64,000 nt of DNA from Actinoplanes lutulentus (lineage in GTDB: Bacteria; Actinomycetota; Actinomycetes; Mycobacteriales; Micromonosporaceae). The stretch lies in contig NZ_QLMJ01000011.1 in assembly GCF_003259845.1 (NCBI RefSeq), forward strand, positions 124,001 through 188,000, given 5' to 3'. Positions 32,001 to 39,909 of the stretch are shown here, piece by piece (positions within the stretch are counted from its first letter, which is position 1; each line of letters begins with the position of its first letter). A program made the translations under genes and the position numbers. Below the pieces are notes generated by a model. It had not been told where the DNA came from and ran no database searches. It saw nothing but the letters and a program-made list of their open reading frames with translations.

Positions 32001-33091
32001 TCGAGCGGTCCTATGATCAGCGTGAGAGGCGTACGGAACTCGTGGCTGATGTTGGAGAAGAAGGTGGTCTTCGCCCGGTCCAGCTCGGCCAGCTCCTCGG
32101 CCCGCTGCTGCTGCGCCTGGTAGTTGCGGGCGCTGGCGACCCCGGCCGCGACGTGACCGGCGGTCAGCTCGATGAAGCCGCGGTACTCCTCGTCGAGGGC
32201 GCGATAGCGGTTCAGCGCGGCCACCAGGAACCCGTACGCCGCACCGCCCTGGCGCAGCAGCGGCACCAGCAGGGCCTCGGCGGGCGGGTCGGCCCAATCA
32301 CCGGTGGGCAGGCCGACGCCGGCGCTGGGCAGCTCGACCAGCGCGGACTCGTGGCGGGCCGGCCCGGACACCGGCCACGGGCCGTCCGCGGACGCGATCT
32401 CCGGCGCGGCCGGGTGCCCGGCCGGGATGCCGGTCGACGACGCGAGCCGGGCCCGCCCGTCCTCGGCGAACAGGTAGGTGAGGGTGAAGGGCAGATCCTT
32501 CAGGTTCTTGCCGAGCTGCTGCGCGGTGAACGCCAGCATCTCCTGCTCGGTGCGCACCACGCTCGGGTCCGAGCCGAGGTCGCGCAGCGTGCCCATCCGG
32601 CGCTCGCCGATGACGCGCTTGGTGTCCTCGCTGACCACGCAGAGCATCCCGACCAGGGCGCCCTCGTCGTCGCGCAGCGGGCTGTAGGAGAACGTGTGGT
32701 ACGTCTCCTCGGTGTACCCGGAGCGCTCCAGGAAGAGCAGCAGGCCCTCGTCCCAGGTGGCCTCGCCGGTGCTGAGCACGTTCTCGATCCGGGGTCCGAT
32801 GTCACCCCAGATCTCCTTCCACACTTCATTGGCCGACCGGCCGAGCGCCCACGGGTACTTGCGTCCCAGGGTGTCGCGCCGGTATGCCGCGTTGCAGAAG
32901 AAGGTCAGTTCCGGACCCCAGGTCATCCACATCGGGAACCGTGATGCCAGCAGGATGCTCACCGCGGTGCGCAGACTCTGCGGCCACTGCTCGGGTTGCC
33001 CGAGCGGCGTCTGTGTCCAGTCCACCGCCGCCAGGTCACGGCCGACATCACCACCCGCGGCGAAGACGTCCGCCGCAGCCGTACCGCTCAT
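29003..33091 (-). CDS. Hybrid kinase/receiver/PP2C phosphatase/anti-sigma kinase fusion
   Basis: A 1362-residue single protein from the ATG at 33089-33091. Order: PAS-like (20-160), GAF (170-335), HisKA (355-420, SNISHEFRTPLTLI), HATPase (465-580), receiver (625-745, VLVADDNADMRDYL, VVSDVMMPEMDGL, KPF), PAS (755-880), GAF (885-1030), SpoIIE/PP2C phosphatase (1055-1245, GGDWYDTVTLPDGR, VGDCVGHGLPAATVMG), and an RsbW-like HATPase_c_2 (1255-1362, AAGEACANAIEHGH, DNGRW, GRGLMLMKAFMHHV). It thus joins a phosphorelay to sigma-factor partner switching. It is translationally coupled to a STAS antagonist. The sigma factor controlled is unknown. Confidence 0.92.
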   Translation of the reverse strand: MSGTAAADVFAAGGDVGRDLAAVDWTQTPLGQPEQWPQSLRTAVSILLASRFPMWMTWGPELTFFCNAAYRRDTLGRKYPWALGRSANEVWKEIWGDIGPRIENVLSTGEATWDEGLLLFLERSGYTEETYHTFSYSPLRDDEGALVGMLCVVSEDTKRVIGERRMGTLRDLGSDPSVVRTEQEMLAFTAQQLGKNLKDLPFTLTYLFAEDGRARLASSTGIPAGHPAAPEIASADGPWPVSGPARHESALVELPSAGVGLPTGDWADPPAEALLVPLLRQGGAAYGFLVAALNRYRALDEEYRGFIELTAGHVAAGVASARNYQAQQQRAEELAELDRAKTTFFSNISHEFRTPLTLIIGPLDELRSRAGEDMREDLDVMHRNALRLGKLVNALLDFSRLEAGRMQARYEPVDLAATTADLASVFRSAVERAGLTFDVDCPTLPAEVYIDRGMWEKVVLNLLSNALKFTFDGGIRVAVRAEDGRAVVTVADTGAGVAPEEMPRLFERFHRIENTRSRSNEGSGIGLALVKELVLLHGGTVGAESTAGQGTVFTIILPFGAAHLPADAVVPAADAAAVSATADPFVQEALRWLPSAPDYPIETAVPVPGSAARVLVADDNADMRDYLTRLLRSAGHRVTAVGDGRQALGAARADPPDLVVSDVMMPEMDGLELVAALREDGRTAGVPVLLLSARAGQEAAIEGLEAGADDYLFKPFSAAELLARVRANVELARMRNHHARWRTALVESLQEAFFVCDEEGAVIEINAAFTDILGYGPEGLPYRGVPPWWPDAETDADAFAEVAAALESLTHDQHGTYTIPVNHRDGHRLWAAATFTGVHDPETGRRVIVGTFRDVTDEHYAIQRESAVASLSLRLSEAEDLPGALGGALAELRGLWHATYASATVFDGSPVPVFDATDASLTWDGLPQRRRDTITGLVGGPPLTPVSERDAGAGIAFGHPDGTMVVWLELGDRRPFTEQDKTLLALLAGHLGQALRRVHQIDQQRETALALQRAILGPAQLPAGFAVRYEPATRPLKVGGDWYDTVTLPDGRIGIVVGDCVGHGLPAATVMGQLRSACRALLLQDTGPARTLMALDRFAALLPGATCATVFCGVLDPATGRLVYSSAGHPPPIAAQADGAIELLDQGRSRPLAIRPTMDRDEAEYRMEPRTTLLLYTDGLVERRRQPLTEGIDAATDAVRLGRSTPIDELATEVMDRLAPDGGYDDDVALLLYRQPGPLELEFPAEAARLAPVRTALRGWLERCAIDPVTIQNVLVAAGEACANAIEHGHRDTAGKIQLRAIATAEDLRLTVVDNGRWLTPRPAENPYRGRGLMLMKAFMHHVTVTTGIAGTTIDMQARIVP

Positions 33092-33208
33092 CTGCCCACG
33101 TTCTCCCGCGTCGTGCCCATCAACCGGCCCGCAGACAACGTAGCCGACGCGCCGCGATCCGGCTCGCGCACGTTCGGTGGACTTCTCCGGGCGTGCTCTA
33201 CTTGACTG

Positions 33209-34219
33209 ATGATCATGCGCGCGCTGGTGTTCACCGGGCCCGGTGAGGCCGAGGTCCGCGAGGTGCCGGAACCGGTCGCCGGCGCTGGTCAGGTGGTCGT
33301 GGACGTCGAGCGGGCCGGGGTGTGCGGCACCGACGTCGAGCTGTTCACCGGTGAGATGAGTTACCTGCACAACGGCCGGTCGTCGTACCCCCTGCGGCCC
33401 GGGCACGAGTGGGCCGGCATCGTGACCGCGACCGGGGCCGGCGTCGACGGGAGCTGGCTCGGGCGGCGGGTGACCGGGGACACGATGATCGCCTGCGGGG
33501 ACTGCCGGCGCTGCCGGTCCGGGCGGCACCACGTCTGCGCGCGGATGCGGGAGCTGGGCATCGCCGACGGGCTGCCCGGGGCGCTCGCCGAGAAACTGGC
33601 GTTCCCGGCCGCGTACCTGCAGGCGCTGCCCGACGGGATGGACGCGACAGTGGGTGCGCTGGTCGAGCCCGGTGGCAACGCCCAGCGCGCGGTCGCGGCG
33701 GCCGCTCTGGAACCCGGTGAGCGTCTGCTGGTCCTGGGCACCGGCACGATCGGGCTGCTGGCCGCGCTGATCGCCCGGTCCCGGGGCATCGAGGTGCACC
33801 TGCTCGGCCAGCATCTGGACTTCGCCCGGTCCCTCGGGTTCGACCAGTCGTGGACCCGCGAGACGCTGCCCGGCCTGGAATGGGACGCGGTCGTCGACGC
33901 CACCAACGCGCCCGCGATGCCGGGACTGGCCGTGGAGCTGGTCGAGCCGGGGCGGCGGGTCGTCTACATCGGGCTGTCCGGGACGCCCAGCACGGTGGAC
34001 TCGCGCGACATCGTGCTCAAGGACGTGACAGCGGTCGGAATCCTCGGTGCCTCCGCCGGGCTGGCCGACGCCGTTTCCGCGTACGCAAGCGGGAATGTGA
34101 ACCCACAGGCGCTGGTCGCGGCAGTGACCGGGCTGGACGACGTGGCCGGCGTGCTGGCCGGGAACCGGCCGGTGGGGGCCGGCGCAGGACCGAAGATCCT
34201 GGTCGACCCCCGGCGCTGA
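33209..34219 (+). CDS. Zinc-dependent alcohol dehydrogenase (MDR family)
   Basis: A 336-residue medium-chain dehydrogenase. The catalytic zinc site is in GVCGTDVELF and GHEWAGIV; the structural zinc cysteines are CGDCRRCRSGRHHVC. The NAD(P) Rossmann loop is VLGTGTIGLLAALIARSRG. This subgroup often acts on sugar alcohols or related polyols (threonine/sorbitol dehydrogenase-like), but the exact substrate cannot be read from the sequence. The gene starts 117 bp from the divergent signalling fusion and lies alone. No regulator is adjacent. Confidence 0.93.
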   Translation: MIMRALVFTGPGEAEVREVPEPVAGAGQVVVDVERAGVCGTDVELFTGEMSYLHNGRSSYPLRPGHEWAGIVTATGAGVDGSWLGRRVTGDTMIACGDCRRCRSGRHHVCARMRELGIADGLPGALAEKLAFPAAYLQALPDGMDATVGALVEPGGNAQRAVAAAALEPGERLLVLGTGTIGLLAALIARSRGIEVHLLGQHLDFARSLGFDQSWTRETLPGLEWDAVVDATNAPAMPGLAVELVEPGRRVVYIGLSGTPSTVDSRDIVLKDVTAVGILGASAGLADAVSAYASGNVNPQALVAAVTGLDDVAGVLAGNRPVGAGAGPKILVDPRR

Positions 34220-34234
34220 CCGGCTGTCTTCCGT

Positions 34235-35251
34235 CTATCTTCCCAGGCGGTTGGCCCAGAGCCAGCCGTGCAGGTAACCCAGTTCGGCGCCGCCGCCGTA
34301 GACGTAGTACCACGCGACCGACGCGTCCACGACCGGGCCGATCTCGTCGAAGAGCGCTTTCGCCTCGGCGCGGCGGCCGGCCAGGACGTGGTGCAGCGCC
34401 ACCCAGTGCAGGCACTCGCGATCGCGGTCGCCGCCGCCCCACTTCTGGACCCACGCGTCCATCTCCTGCCGGACCTCCGGCCCGCGGAAGTACGCGCGGG
34501 CGGTCTTGAACCCCTTGGTCGTCGTCGCGTCCCAGTTGAACTCACGCAGCGCGTACTCGTAGTGCGCGAACAGCGGCAGCAGCACCGTCTTCGAACCGGG
34601 CGGCGCGGCCGTCGCGGCGTCCCGGGCGGTGGCGAACATCCGCTCGTGCGAGCCGTACCACTTCTCGCAGAGCAGCATCACCGCGGTCAGGTGCAGGGCG
34701 AAGTTGTGCGGGTCGCGGCGGCGGCCCTCGGCGTAGATCTCGTCGAGCGACGACCGGGCCGCCTGGTTGCCGAACATCGTCCGGATCTTGCGGGCGTACG
34801 GCACCGGGTCGCCCGGCAGCGCCAGGGCGATCGCCCGGTCGGCGGCCGCGCCGGCCAGGCCGGACTGCCGGTGGAAGGCGTGGAACTGCTCCGGCGTCGT
34901 CTCCGAGGCCGACGCCGAACCCCGCGCCCGCGCGGCACGGATCTGCAGCGTCTCCGACTGGACCAGCACGGCACCCGGGTCGTCCGGCGCTGTCTCCAGC
35001 CAGGTCTGCAGCCAGGAGCCGTCCTTCGCGGCGGCGTCGGCGAGCAGCTGGACGCGCCGGCCGCGCTTCTCCCAGTCGGTGCCCGCGTCGGCGAGCAGTT
35101 TCTCAGCGGCGTGCCAGTCCCCGCGCACGGCCCGGTTGCGCGCCTCACGCTCGGTCTCGTCGGTCAGCGGGAGGTCGTCGGTGAACTCGGGCGGATCGGG
35201 GACCGGACCGTGGAACATCGCGTGGATCAGGTAGCGGAGAAACATCATCAC
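34235..35251 (-). CDS. Helical TPR-like protein (DUF4034-like)
   Basis: 338 residues, GTG start overlapping the previous stop (GTGA), so it is coupled to the hydrolase gene. The sequence is helical and rich in A, R and D with TPR-like pairs (NRAVRGDWHAAEKLLADAG, VALHHVLAGRRAEAKALFDEIG). The core resembles DUF4034-type proteins (MFGNQAARSSLDEIYAEGRRR, EKWYGSHERMFATARDAA, and then FAHYEYA). No catalytic motif is visible. The family call is moderate. Confidence 0.68.
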   Translation of the reverse strand: MMMFLRYLIHAMFHGPVPDPPEFTDDLPLTDETEREARNRAVRGDWHAAEKLLADAGTDWEKRGRRVQLLADAAAKDGSWLQTWLETAPDDPGAVLVQSETLQIRAARARGSASASETTPEQFHAFHRQSGLAGAAADRAIALALPGDPVPYARKIRTMFGNQAARSSLDEIYAEGRRRDPHNFALHLTAVMLLCEKWYGSHERMFATARDAATAAPPGSKTVLLPLFAHYEYALREFNWDATTTKGFKTARAYFRGPEVRQEMDAWVQKWGGGDRDRECLHWVALHHVLAGRRAEAKALFDEIGPVVDASVAWYYVYGGGAELGYLHGWLWANRLGR

Positions 35252-36231
35252 CGCGGGATCATATTCGCGCCCATCAACTCGATGATGCCGGTGGCGGCCA
35301 CCGTGAACGGCTCACCCAGGCAGCCGTGCACAGCGGCGGACTCCAGGTGGACGGTGACGTCGGTGCCGGCCTCGCGCAGCCGTCCGGCGAACGCCTCACC
35401 GGAGCTGCGCAGGGTGTCGGTCTCGCAGTTGACGACCAGGGTGCGCGGCAGGCCGGTCGGGTCGCCGGAGGCCGGGAAGGCGTACGGGTCGGCGGGGTCG
35501 TCGCAGTAGTGCCGGCTCATCGCGGCGACCCATTCCGGGGAGAAGTAGACGGCCGCTCTGTTCTTGCGGATCTTCTCCATTTCGCCGGATTCCCACGGCG
35601 GCAGCTCGGCGTGCAGGATCGGATAGATCAGCTGCAGCGAGGCGGGCGCCTCCCCCGCGCCGTCGCGCAGCCGTTTCGCCACCCCGGCGGCCAGGTTCGC
35701 CCCGGCGCTGGCACCGCCGAGGTGCAGCCGTTCGGCCGGGACGCCGAGCAGGTCGGCGTTCGCCACGGCCCAGGTCCAGCCGGTGAGCACGTCGTCGGAG
35801 CCGGCCGGGTAGCGCACGCCGTGCAGGGCCTTGCGGTAATCGAGCGACAGCACCGGGAAACCCCGGGCCGCCAGTGCCAGGGCGGTGAAGTGCGCCTCGG
35901 CCATGTCCAGGGATCCGCTGACGAACGCGCCGCCGTGCACCCAGACCAGGCCGGCGACCGGTTCGCCGGGCCCGCGGTAGAGCCTCGCCGGCACGCCCGC
36001 GGCCTGGTCCTCCACCCGGACGGCTGCGAGCTGCGGGAATCGCGCGAACAGCTCGGCGTCGGTCGGCCCGGTCTCCGGCAGGTCGCCGGCGATCTCCATC
36101 ATCCGCACGTAGTCCGGCACCGGCGGCAGGTCACCGCCGGCGGCGCGGGCCATGATCGCCCGGCGGAGCGGGCGGGGCAGCCGGCGCAGCGTCTTCATCG
36201 TGTAACCCAGGACGGTGCCGGTGGCGGTCAT
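35248..36231 (-). CDS. Alpha/beta hydrolase, HSL/acetyl-esterase type
   Basis: 327 residues from the ATG at 36229-36231. It is a hormone-sensitive-lipase-like esterase: oxyanion motif HGGAF (residues about 92-96), nucleophile elbow GGASAGANLA, acidic residue region ETDTLRSSGEAF and catalytic His in SAAVHGCLG. These enzymes hydrolyse short-chain esters or lactones. It is cytosolic and lacks a signal peptide. The downstream gene overlaps its stop codon, so they share an operon. Confidence 0.92.
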   Translation of the reverse strand: MTATGTVLGYTMKTLRRLPRPLRRAIMARAAGGDLPPVPDYVRMMEIAGDLPETGPTDAELFARFPQLAAVRVEDQAAGVPARLYRGPGEPVAGLVWVHGGAFVSGSLDMAEAHFTALALAARGFPVLSLDYRKALHGVRYPAGSDDVLTGWTWAVANADLLGVPAERLHLGGASAGANLAAGVAKRLRDGAGEAPASLQLIYPILHAELPPWESGEMEKIRKNRAAVYFSPEWVAAMSRHYCDDPADPYAFPASGDPTGLPRTLVVNCETDTLRSSGEAFAGRLREAGTDVTVHLESAAVHGCLGEPFTVAATGIIELMGANMIPR

Positions 36232-36305
36232 GGCTGCCAAGTTAGCCGCTGAGCCGGCCGGCCAGCTCGGCGACAGGCCGTGCGGGTCGGGCGGCCGGCC
36301 CGCTG

Positions 36306-37292
36306 TCAGCCGGTCAGGCGGCCGGCCAGCTCGGCGACCGGGCCGGCGACCGCGCTGCGGAAGCCGGTTCCGGCCCACAGGTTGAGCGCGCCCGGGTCGC
36401 CCTTCGCGGCGGCGGCCGCGCGGATCGGCGCGGTCAGGTGATGGACGGCCGGATAGCCGATCGGGGCGGCGGCTTCGTAGTCGTCGATGAAGCGGTTGCG
36501 CAGCCCGCGGGCCGGCTGGCCGGTGAACGCCCGGGTCACCACGGTCTCGGTGAACTCGCCGGAGAGCATCGCCGCCCGCTGCGCCGGACGGGTGCCGGCC
36601 TCGTCGGCGAGCAGGAACGCGGTACCGCACTGCACGGCCGCCGCGCCCGCGTCGAGCAGCTCGTGCACGTCCTCGGCCGTGCTGACGCCGCCGGCCGCGA
36701 CCACGGGCAGGTCGGTGACGGCGAGGATCGCGGCGAGGGTCCCGGCGGCGGTGCTGGTTCCGGCGTACCCATGAGGGTTGGTCGTGGAAGCGTGCCCACC
36801 GGCCGCGCCGGCCTGGGCGATCAGGGCGTCGGGCGCGGCCGCGAGGGCCGCTTGCGCTTCCCGGGGGTTGGTCACCGTGATGAGTACGGTCGAACCGGCC
36901 ACGTGCAGAGCCCGGACGAGAGCCGCATCGGGTACGCCGAACGCGAAGCTGACCACCGGCACCCGGTAGGTGACGGCGAGCTCGACCTTCGCCGCGAAGT
37001 GATCGTCGTCGTCGAGGCGTACCGGGGGCAGGTCGACGCCGTACCGGTCGGCTTCCGTCTGGAGCAGCCGGCGGTACTCCTCCAGCGGGGCCGGGTCGGC
37101 GGGCGGCGGCACGGGCACGAAGATGTTCAGCCCGTGCGCCACCGAGGCGACCTGGCGCAGTTCGGTCTCGACGGCGTCCGGGGTCTTGTATCCGGCGGCC
37201 AGGAAACCCAGGGATCCGGCCCGGGCGGCGGCCTCGACGAGGGCGGGCGTGGATGGTCCACCGGCCATCGGGGCGACGATCAGTTCACGCAT
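36306..37292 (-). CDS. Nitronate monooxygenase-like FMN enzyme
   Basis: 328 residues. A TIM-barrel FMN protein of the nitronate monooxygenase (2-nitropropane dioxygenase) family: APMAGGPSTPALVEAAARAGSLGFLAAGY, VVSFAFGVP, LIAQAGAAGGHAS (catalytic H with GGH), VVAAGGVSTAEDVHELLDAGAAAVQCGTAFL. The family oxidises propionate-3-nitronate and alkyl nitronates using O2; related enzymes include enoyl-ACP reductases, so the substrate is not certain. It has no Shine-Dalgarno but a TAGGGT 6 nt before the ATG, so it may be leaderless. Confidence 0.9.
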   Translation of the reverse strand: MRELIVAPMAGGPSTPALVEAAARAGSLGFLAAGYKTPDAVETELRQVASVAHGLNIFVPVPPPADPAPLEEYRRLLQTEADRYGVDLPPVRLDDDDHFAAKVELAVTYRVPVVSFAFGVPDAALVRALHVAGSTVLITVTNPREAQAALAAAPDALIAQAGAAGGHASTTNPHGYAGTSTAAGTLAAILAVTDLPVVAAGGVSTAEDVHELLDAGAAAVQCGTAFLLADEAGTRPAQRAAMLSGEFTETVVTRAFTGQPARGLRNRFIDDYEAAAPIGYPAVHHLTAPIRAAAAAKGDPGALNLWAGTGFRSAVAGPVAELAGRLTG

Positions 37293-37298
37293 GGGCCG

Positions 37299-37304
37299 AC
37301 CCTA
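37299..37304 (-). promoter_or_regulatory. Candidate -10 box of a leaderless mRNA
   Basis: On the minus strand TAGGGT ends 6 nt before the ATG of the nitronate monooxygenase gene, with no ribosome site between. The -35 region is not clear. Confidence 0.5.
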
Positions 37305-37314
37305 TGCGCCAATG

Positions 37315-38079
37315 TCACGCGGTGTGCCAGAGGAAACCCGCCAGCGTGAGCGCCGCGATCGCGATCGCCACCCGCAACGGTTTCTCCGGCGTCCGCCGGA
37401 CCAGCGCCGGCCCGATCCAGCTGCCGATCAGGCATCCGGCGGCCAGCAACGCCGCCGCGGTCCAGTGCACCGGGGCGAACAGCGCGTACAGCACGGCAGC
37501 CGCGACGTTCGAGAAACCGAGGACGATGCTCTTCACCGCGTTGGTCACGGCGAGCGGCTCGGCGGCGGCGAGCGACATCGCGGCGAGCAGCAGCACGCCG
37601 GCGGCCGCGCCGAAGTACCCGCCGTAGATCGCGATCAGGAACACCGCGACGCCCAGCGGCGGGCGGCGGCCGGGTCGTGCGTACCAGGCCCGCAGCGGTT
37701 CGCGGAACAGCAGCGCGAGCGCGCCGAGCACGATCAGGCCGGGCACGATCCGTTCGAACGCGTCGGACGGCGTGCTCATCAGCAGCAGCGCCCCGGCCGT
37801 GCCGCCGGCCACACCGGCCACGCCGTGCCGCAGGATCCGCCGGCCCTGGCCGCGCAGCTCACGCCGGGAGCCGGCCGCCGAGCCGGCCGCGCTGGAGAGC
37901 AGCGCCACCGTGTTGGTCACGTTCGCGGCGATCGGCGGGATGCCGGCGGCGAGCAGGGCGGGGTAGCTGACCAGCGACGCGAGCCCGGCCATCGAACCGG
38001 TCAGGCCGGAACCGATGCCACCGAGGAACAGCAGGGTGGCCTGGCCGGTGTTCACGGGACGTGAGCGTACGTTCCCCAT
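37315..38079 (-). CDS. TauE/SafE-family sulphite/organosulphonate exporter
   Basis: A 254-residue polytopic membrane protein with about eight helices. It has the family signature GIGSGLTGSMAGLASLVSYPALLAAGIPPIAANVTNTVALLSSAAGS in the first half and IYGGYFGAAAGVLLLAAMS with AVTNAVKSIVLGFSNV in the second half. TauE/SafE proteins export sulphite, sulphoacetate or related anions; the substrate is not defined here. Divergent from an MFS gene with only 34 bp between start codons. Confidence 0.92.
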   Translation of the reverse strand: MGNVRSRPVNTGQATLLFLGGIGSGLTGSMAGLASLVSYPALLAAGIPPIAANVTNTVALLSSAAGSAAGSRRELRGQGRRILRHGVAGVAGGTAGALLLMSTPSDAFERIVPGLIVLGALALLFREPLRAWYARPGRRPPLGVAVFLIAIYGGYFGAAAGVLLLAAMSLAAAEPLAVTNAVKSIVLGFSNVAAAVLYALFAPVHWTAAALLAAGCLIGSWIGPALVRRTPEKPLRVAIAIAALTLAGFLWHTA

Positions 38080-38107
38080 TAAGCAGATAGGCGAAGCGGG
38101 TTATGGT
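38079..38107 (+). promoter_or_regulatory. Promoter of the 38-kb MFS gene
   Basis: TTAAGC (38079-38084) and TATGGT (38102-38107) are separated by 17 bp; the GTG start at 38114 is 6 nt downstream of the -10 box, so the message is predicted to be leaderless. The -35 box overlaps the start codon of the divergent TauE gene. Confidence 0.6.
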
Positions 38108-38113
38108 CGCGTC

Positions 38114-39664
38114 GTGCCTCGCCGCAACGCCGTCGCCCTCGCCGTCTGTCTCGCCGCCGCCTTCACCACCCTGCTCGACCAGTCCAGCCTCACCACGGCC
38201 GTGCCGGCTCTGCGTACCGGCCTCGGCGCCGGGCCCGCCACGCTGCAGTGGATCCTCGCCGGATATTCGCTCACCTTCGGTCTCGCGCTCGTCCCTGCCG
38301 GGCGGCTCGGTGACGCGTACGGCCGCCGGGAGCTCTTCGCCGGCGGCGTCGCCCTCTTCACCGTCGCCGGCATCGTGGCCGGAACCGCCACCTCGCCGTG
38401 GGTGGTCGCTCTCGCGCGGCTCGCGCAGGGCATCGGGGCGGGCACGGTCAACCCTCAGGTGTACGGCATCATCCAGGACCTGTTCACGGGGCGTGACCGG
38501 GCGTGGGCGCTCGGGGCGTACTCCACCGTCGGCGGCATCGCCGGAGTCCTCGGCCCGGTCGTCGGCGGCCTCCTGCTCGAAGCGGCCGGGCCTGACCTCG
38601 GGTGGCGACTGGTCCTCCTACTGAACGTTCCGTTCGGGCTGGTCACCGTACCCCTAGCTCTGAAATTGCTCCCCAGGGCGCAAGCGGGACGCGCGCGCCG
38701 GACCACTCTCGATCTTCCCGGTCTGACCCTGCTCGGTGCGGTGACCGTCGCGCTCATGCTGCCGTTCGTGACGCCCGTGCCATCACTCTCAGTGGTCCTT
38801 CCAGGACTCCTGCTCGCGCTTTACGTCTGGGAGCGACGGTACGCACGAAGCGGCCGGACTCCCGTGCTGATGCCCGCGCTGCTGGCCCGGCGGGGGTTCG
38901 CGCTCGGCACCCTGACCGCGATGTTCCAGTTCGGGGCGTCGCTGTGCACCACGCTGACGCTGACGCTGCACCTGCAGGACGGGCTCGGCTGGACGCCGCT
39001 GCGCACCGCGATGACGCTGCTGCCGAGCGCGTTCGGCTTCGCCGTGGCGTCGTCGCAGAGCTGGCGGGTCGTCGGGCGGTTCGGCCGGGCGAGCGTGGTG
39101 TGGGCTCTCGTGGGGAACGTGGTGGCGATCGTCGCGACCGTGGTGGTCCTGCACGTGGTGCCGGACGTCGGCCTTGGCCTCGGGCCGGGCGGTGGTCTCG
39201 GGATCGGTGGGCTCGGGGTCGGGCTGATGCTGACCCAGCTGGCGATGGGCATCTGCGGCGGCCTGATCATCTCGCCCAATCAGGCGCTGACGCTGGCCCA
39301 CGCACCGGCCGCGGCGGCGGGGCTGGCGGGGGCGTTCCTCCAGGTCTCCCAGCGCATCTCGGCGACGGTGGCGACAGCGGCGGTGACGGCGCTGCTGCTG
39401 CACGGCAGCGAGGCTGGTTCGCAGGTGGCCGGCGGGGGCGTGGCTGGTTCGCCGGTAGCCGGCGGCGGCGCGGCCGGTGCGGCCGCTGGTTCGGCTGCCG
39501 GCGTATCTGGTTCGGCCGCCGGCGCAGCTGGTTCGGGTGCCGGCGGCTTTGACGGCGTGACAGGTGCGCTGGCGATCTGTCTCGTGATGACCGTGGCGTC
39601 GGCGGTGTTCGCCGCCTTGGACCTGCGCACAGTCCCCGAACGCGCGCGTCAACCCGCCGGGTGA
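38114..39664 (+). CDS. MFS exporter with a Gly/Ala/Ser-rich insert
   Basis: A 516-residue DHA2-type exporter, GTG start at 38114. It has TLLDQSSLTTAVPALRTGL, then motif A GRLGDAYGRRELF, and conserved WRLVLLLNVPFGLVTV; 14 helices fit the length. Between the last two helices, at about residues 434-485, is a low-complexity run of G, A, S and V encoded partly by a 21-bp tandem repeat (39488-39550). Such a hydrophilic linker is not normal for the family and probably lies outside the membrane. The substrate is unknown. Confidence 0.9.
   Translation: MPRRNAVALAVCLAAAFTTLLDQSSLTTAVPALRTGLGAGPATLQWILAGYSLTFGLALVPAGRLGDAYGRRELFAGGVALFTVAGIVAGTATSPWVVALARLAQGIGAGTVNPQVYGIIQDLFTGRDRAWALGAYSTVGGIAGVLGPVVGGLLLEAAGPDLGWRLVLLLNVPFGLVTVPLALKLLPRAQAGRARRTTLDLPGLTLLGAVTVALMLPFVTPVPSLSVVLPGLLLALYVWERRYARSGRTPVLMPALLARRGFALGTLTAMFQFGASLCTTLTLTLHLQDGLGWTPLRTAMTLLPSAFGFAVASSQSWRVVGRFGRASVVWALVGNVVAIVATVVVLHVVPDVGLGLGPGGGLGIGGLGVGLMLTQLAMGICGGLIISPNQALTLAHAPAAAAGLAGAFLQVSQRISATVATAAVTALLLHGSEAGSQVAGGGVAGSPVAGGGAAGAAAGSAAGVSGSAAGAAGSGAGGFDGVTGALAICLVMTVASAVFAALDLRTVPERARQPAG
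39488..39550. repeat. 21-bp tandem repeat inside the MFS gene
   Basis: Three in-frame 21-bp units (39488-39508, 39509-39529, 39530-39550) share GGTTCGGCYGCCGGCG and encode GSAAG-like heptapeptides in the insert loop. Confidence 0.8.
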
Positions 39665-39716
39665 ACCTGGCGAGTGGTGACGCACCCGAGTTTCGCCACG
39701 CCTGGACCGATGGCGG

Positions 39717-39840
39717 GTTCGGGCTGCCCGGCGACGCTCGTGGCGAGGCGTCACTTGCAGATCTTGTGCGGTTCGGGTTGCCCGGCGACGCCCGCGGAAA
39801 GGCGTCACTGCCAGATCTTGTGAGGTTCGGCCGTCCGGGT
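39717..39840. repeat. 54-bp direct repeat, 2 copies and a partial third
   Basis: Units at 39717-39770 and 39771-39824 match closely (GTTCGGGYTGCCCGGCGACG, then GGCGTCACT and AGATCTTGTG). A partial third starts at 39825. The AGATCTTGTG end matches the arm of the diverged 48-bp palindrome at 2839. Confidence 0.85.
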
Positions 39841-39909
39841 GACCGCAAACGCACGAGTTCCCGGGAAGACAGTCCTTTCGCCACCCACGGGCCGGCCAGA
39901 TGCCTGGCG

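Noticed and set aside
30401..32944. An 847-codon plus-strand frame opposite the signalling fusion
   Set aside because: Shadow of a gene with well-defined kinase, receiver and phosphatase motifs on the minus strand.
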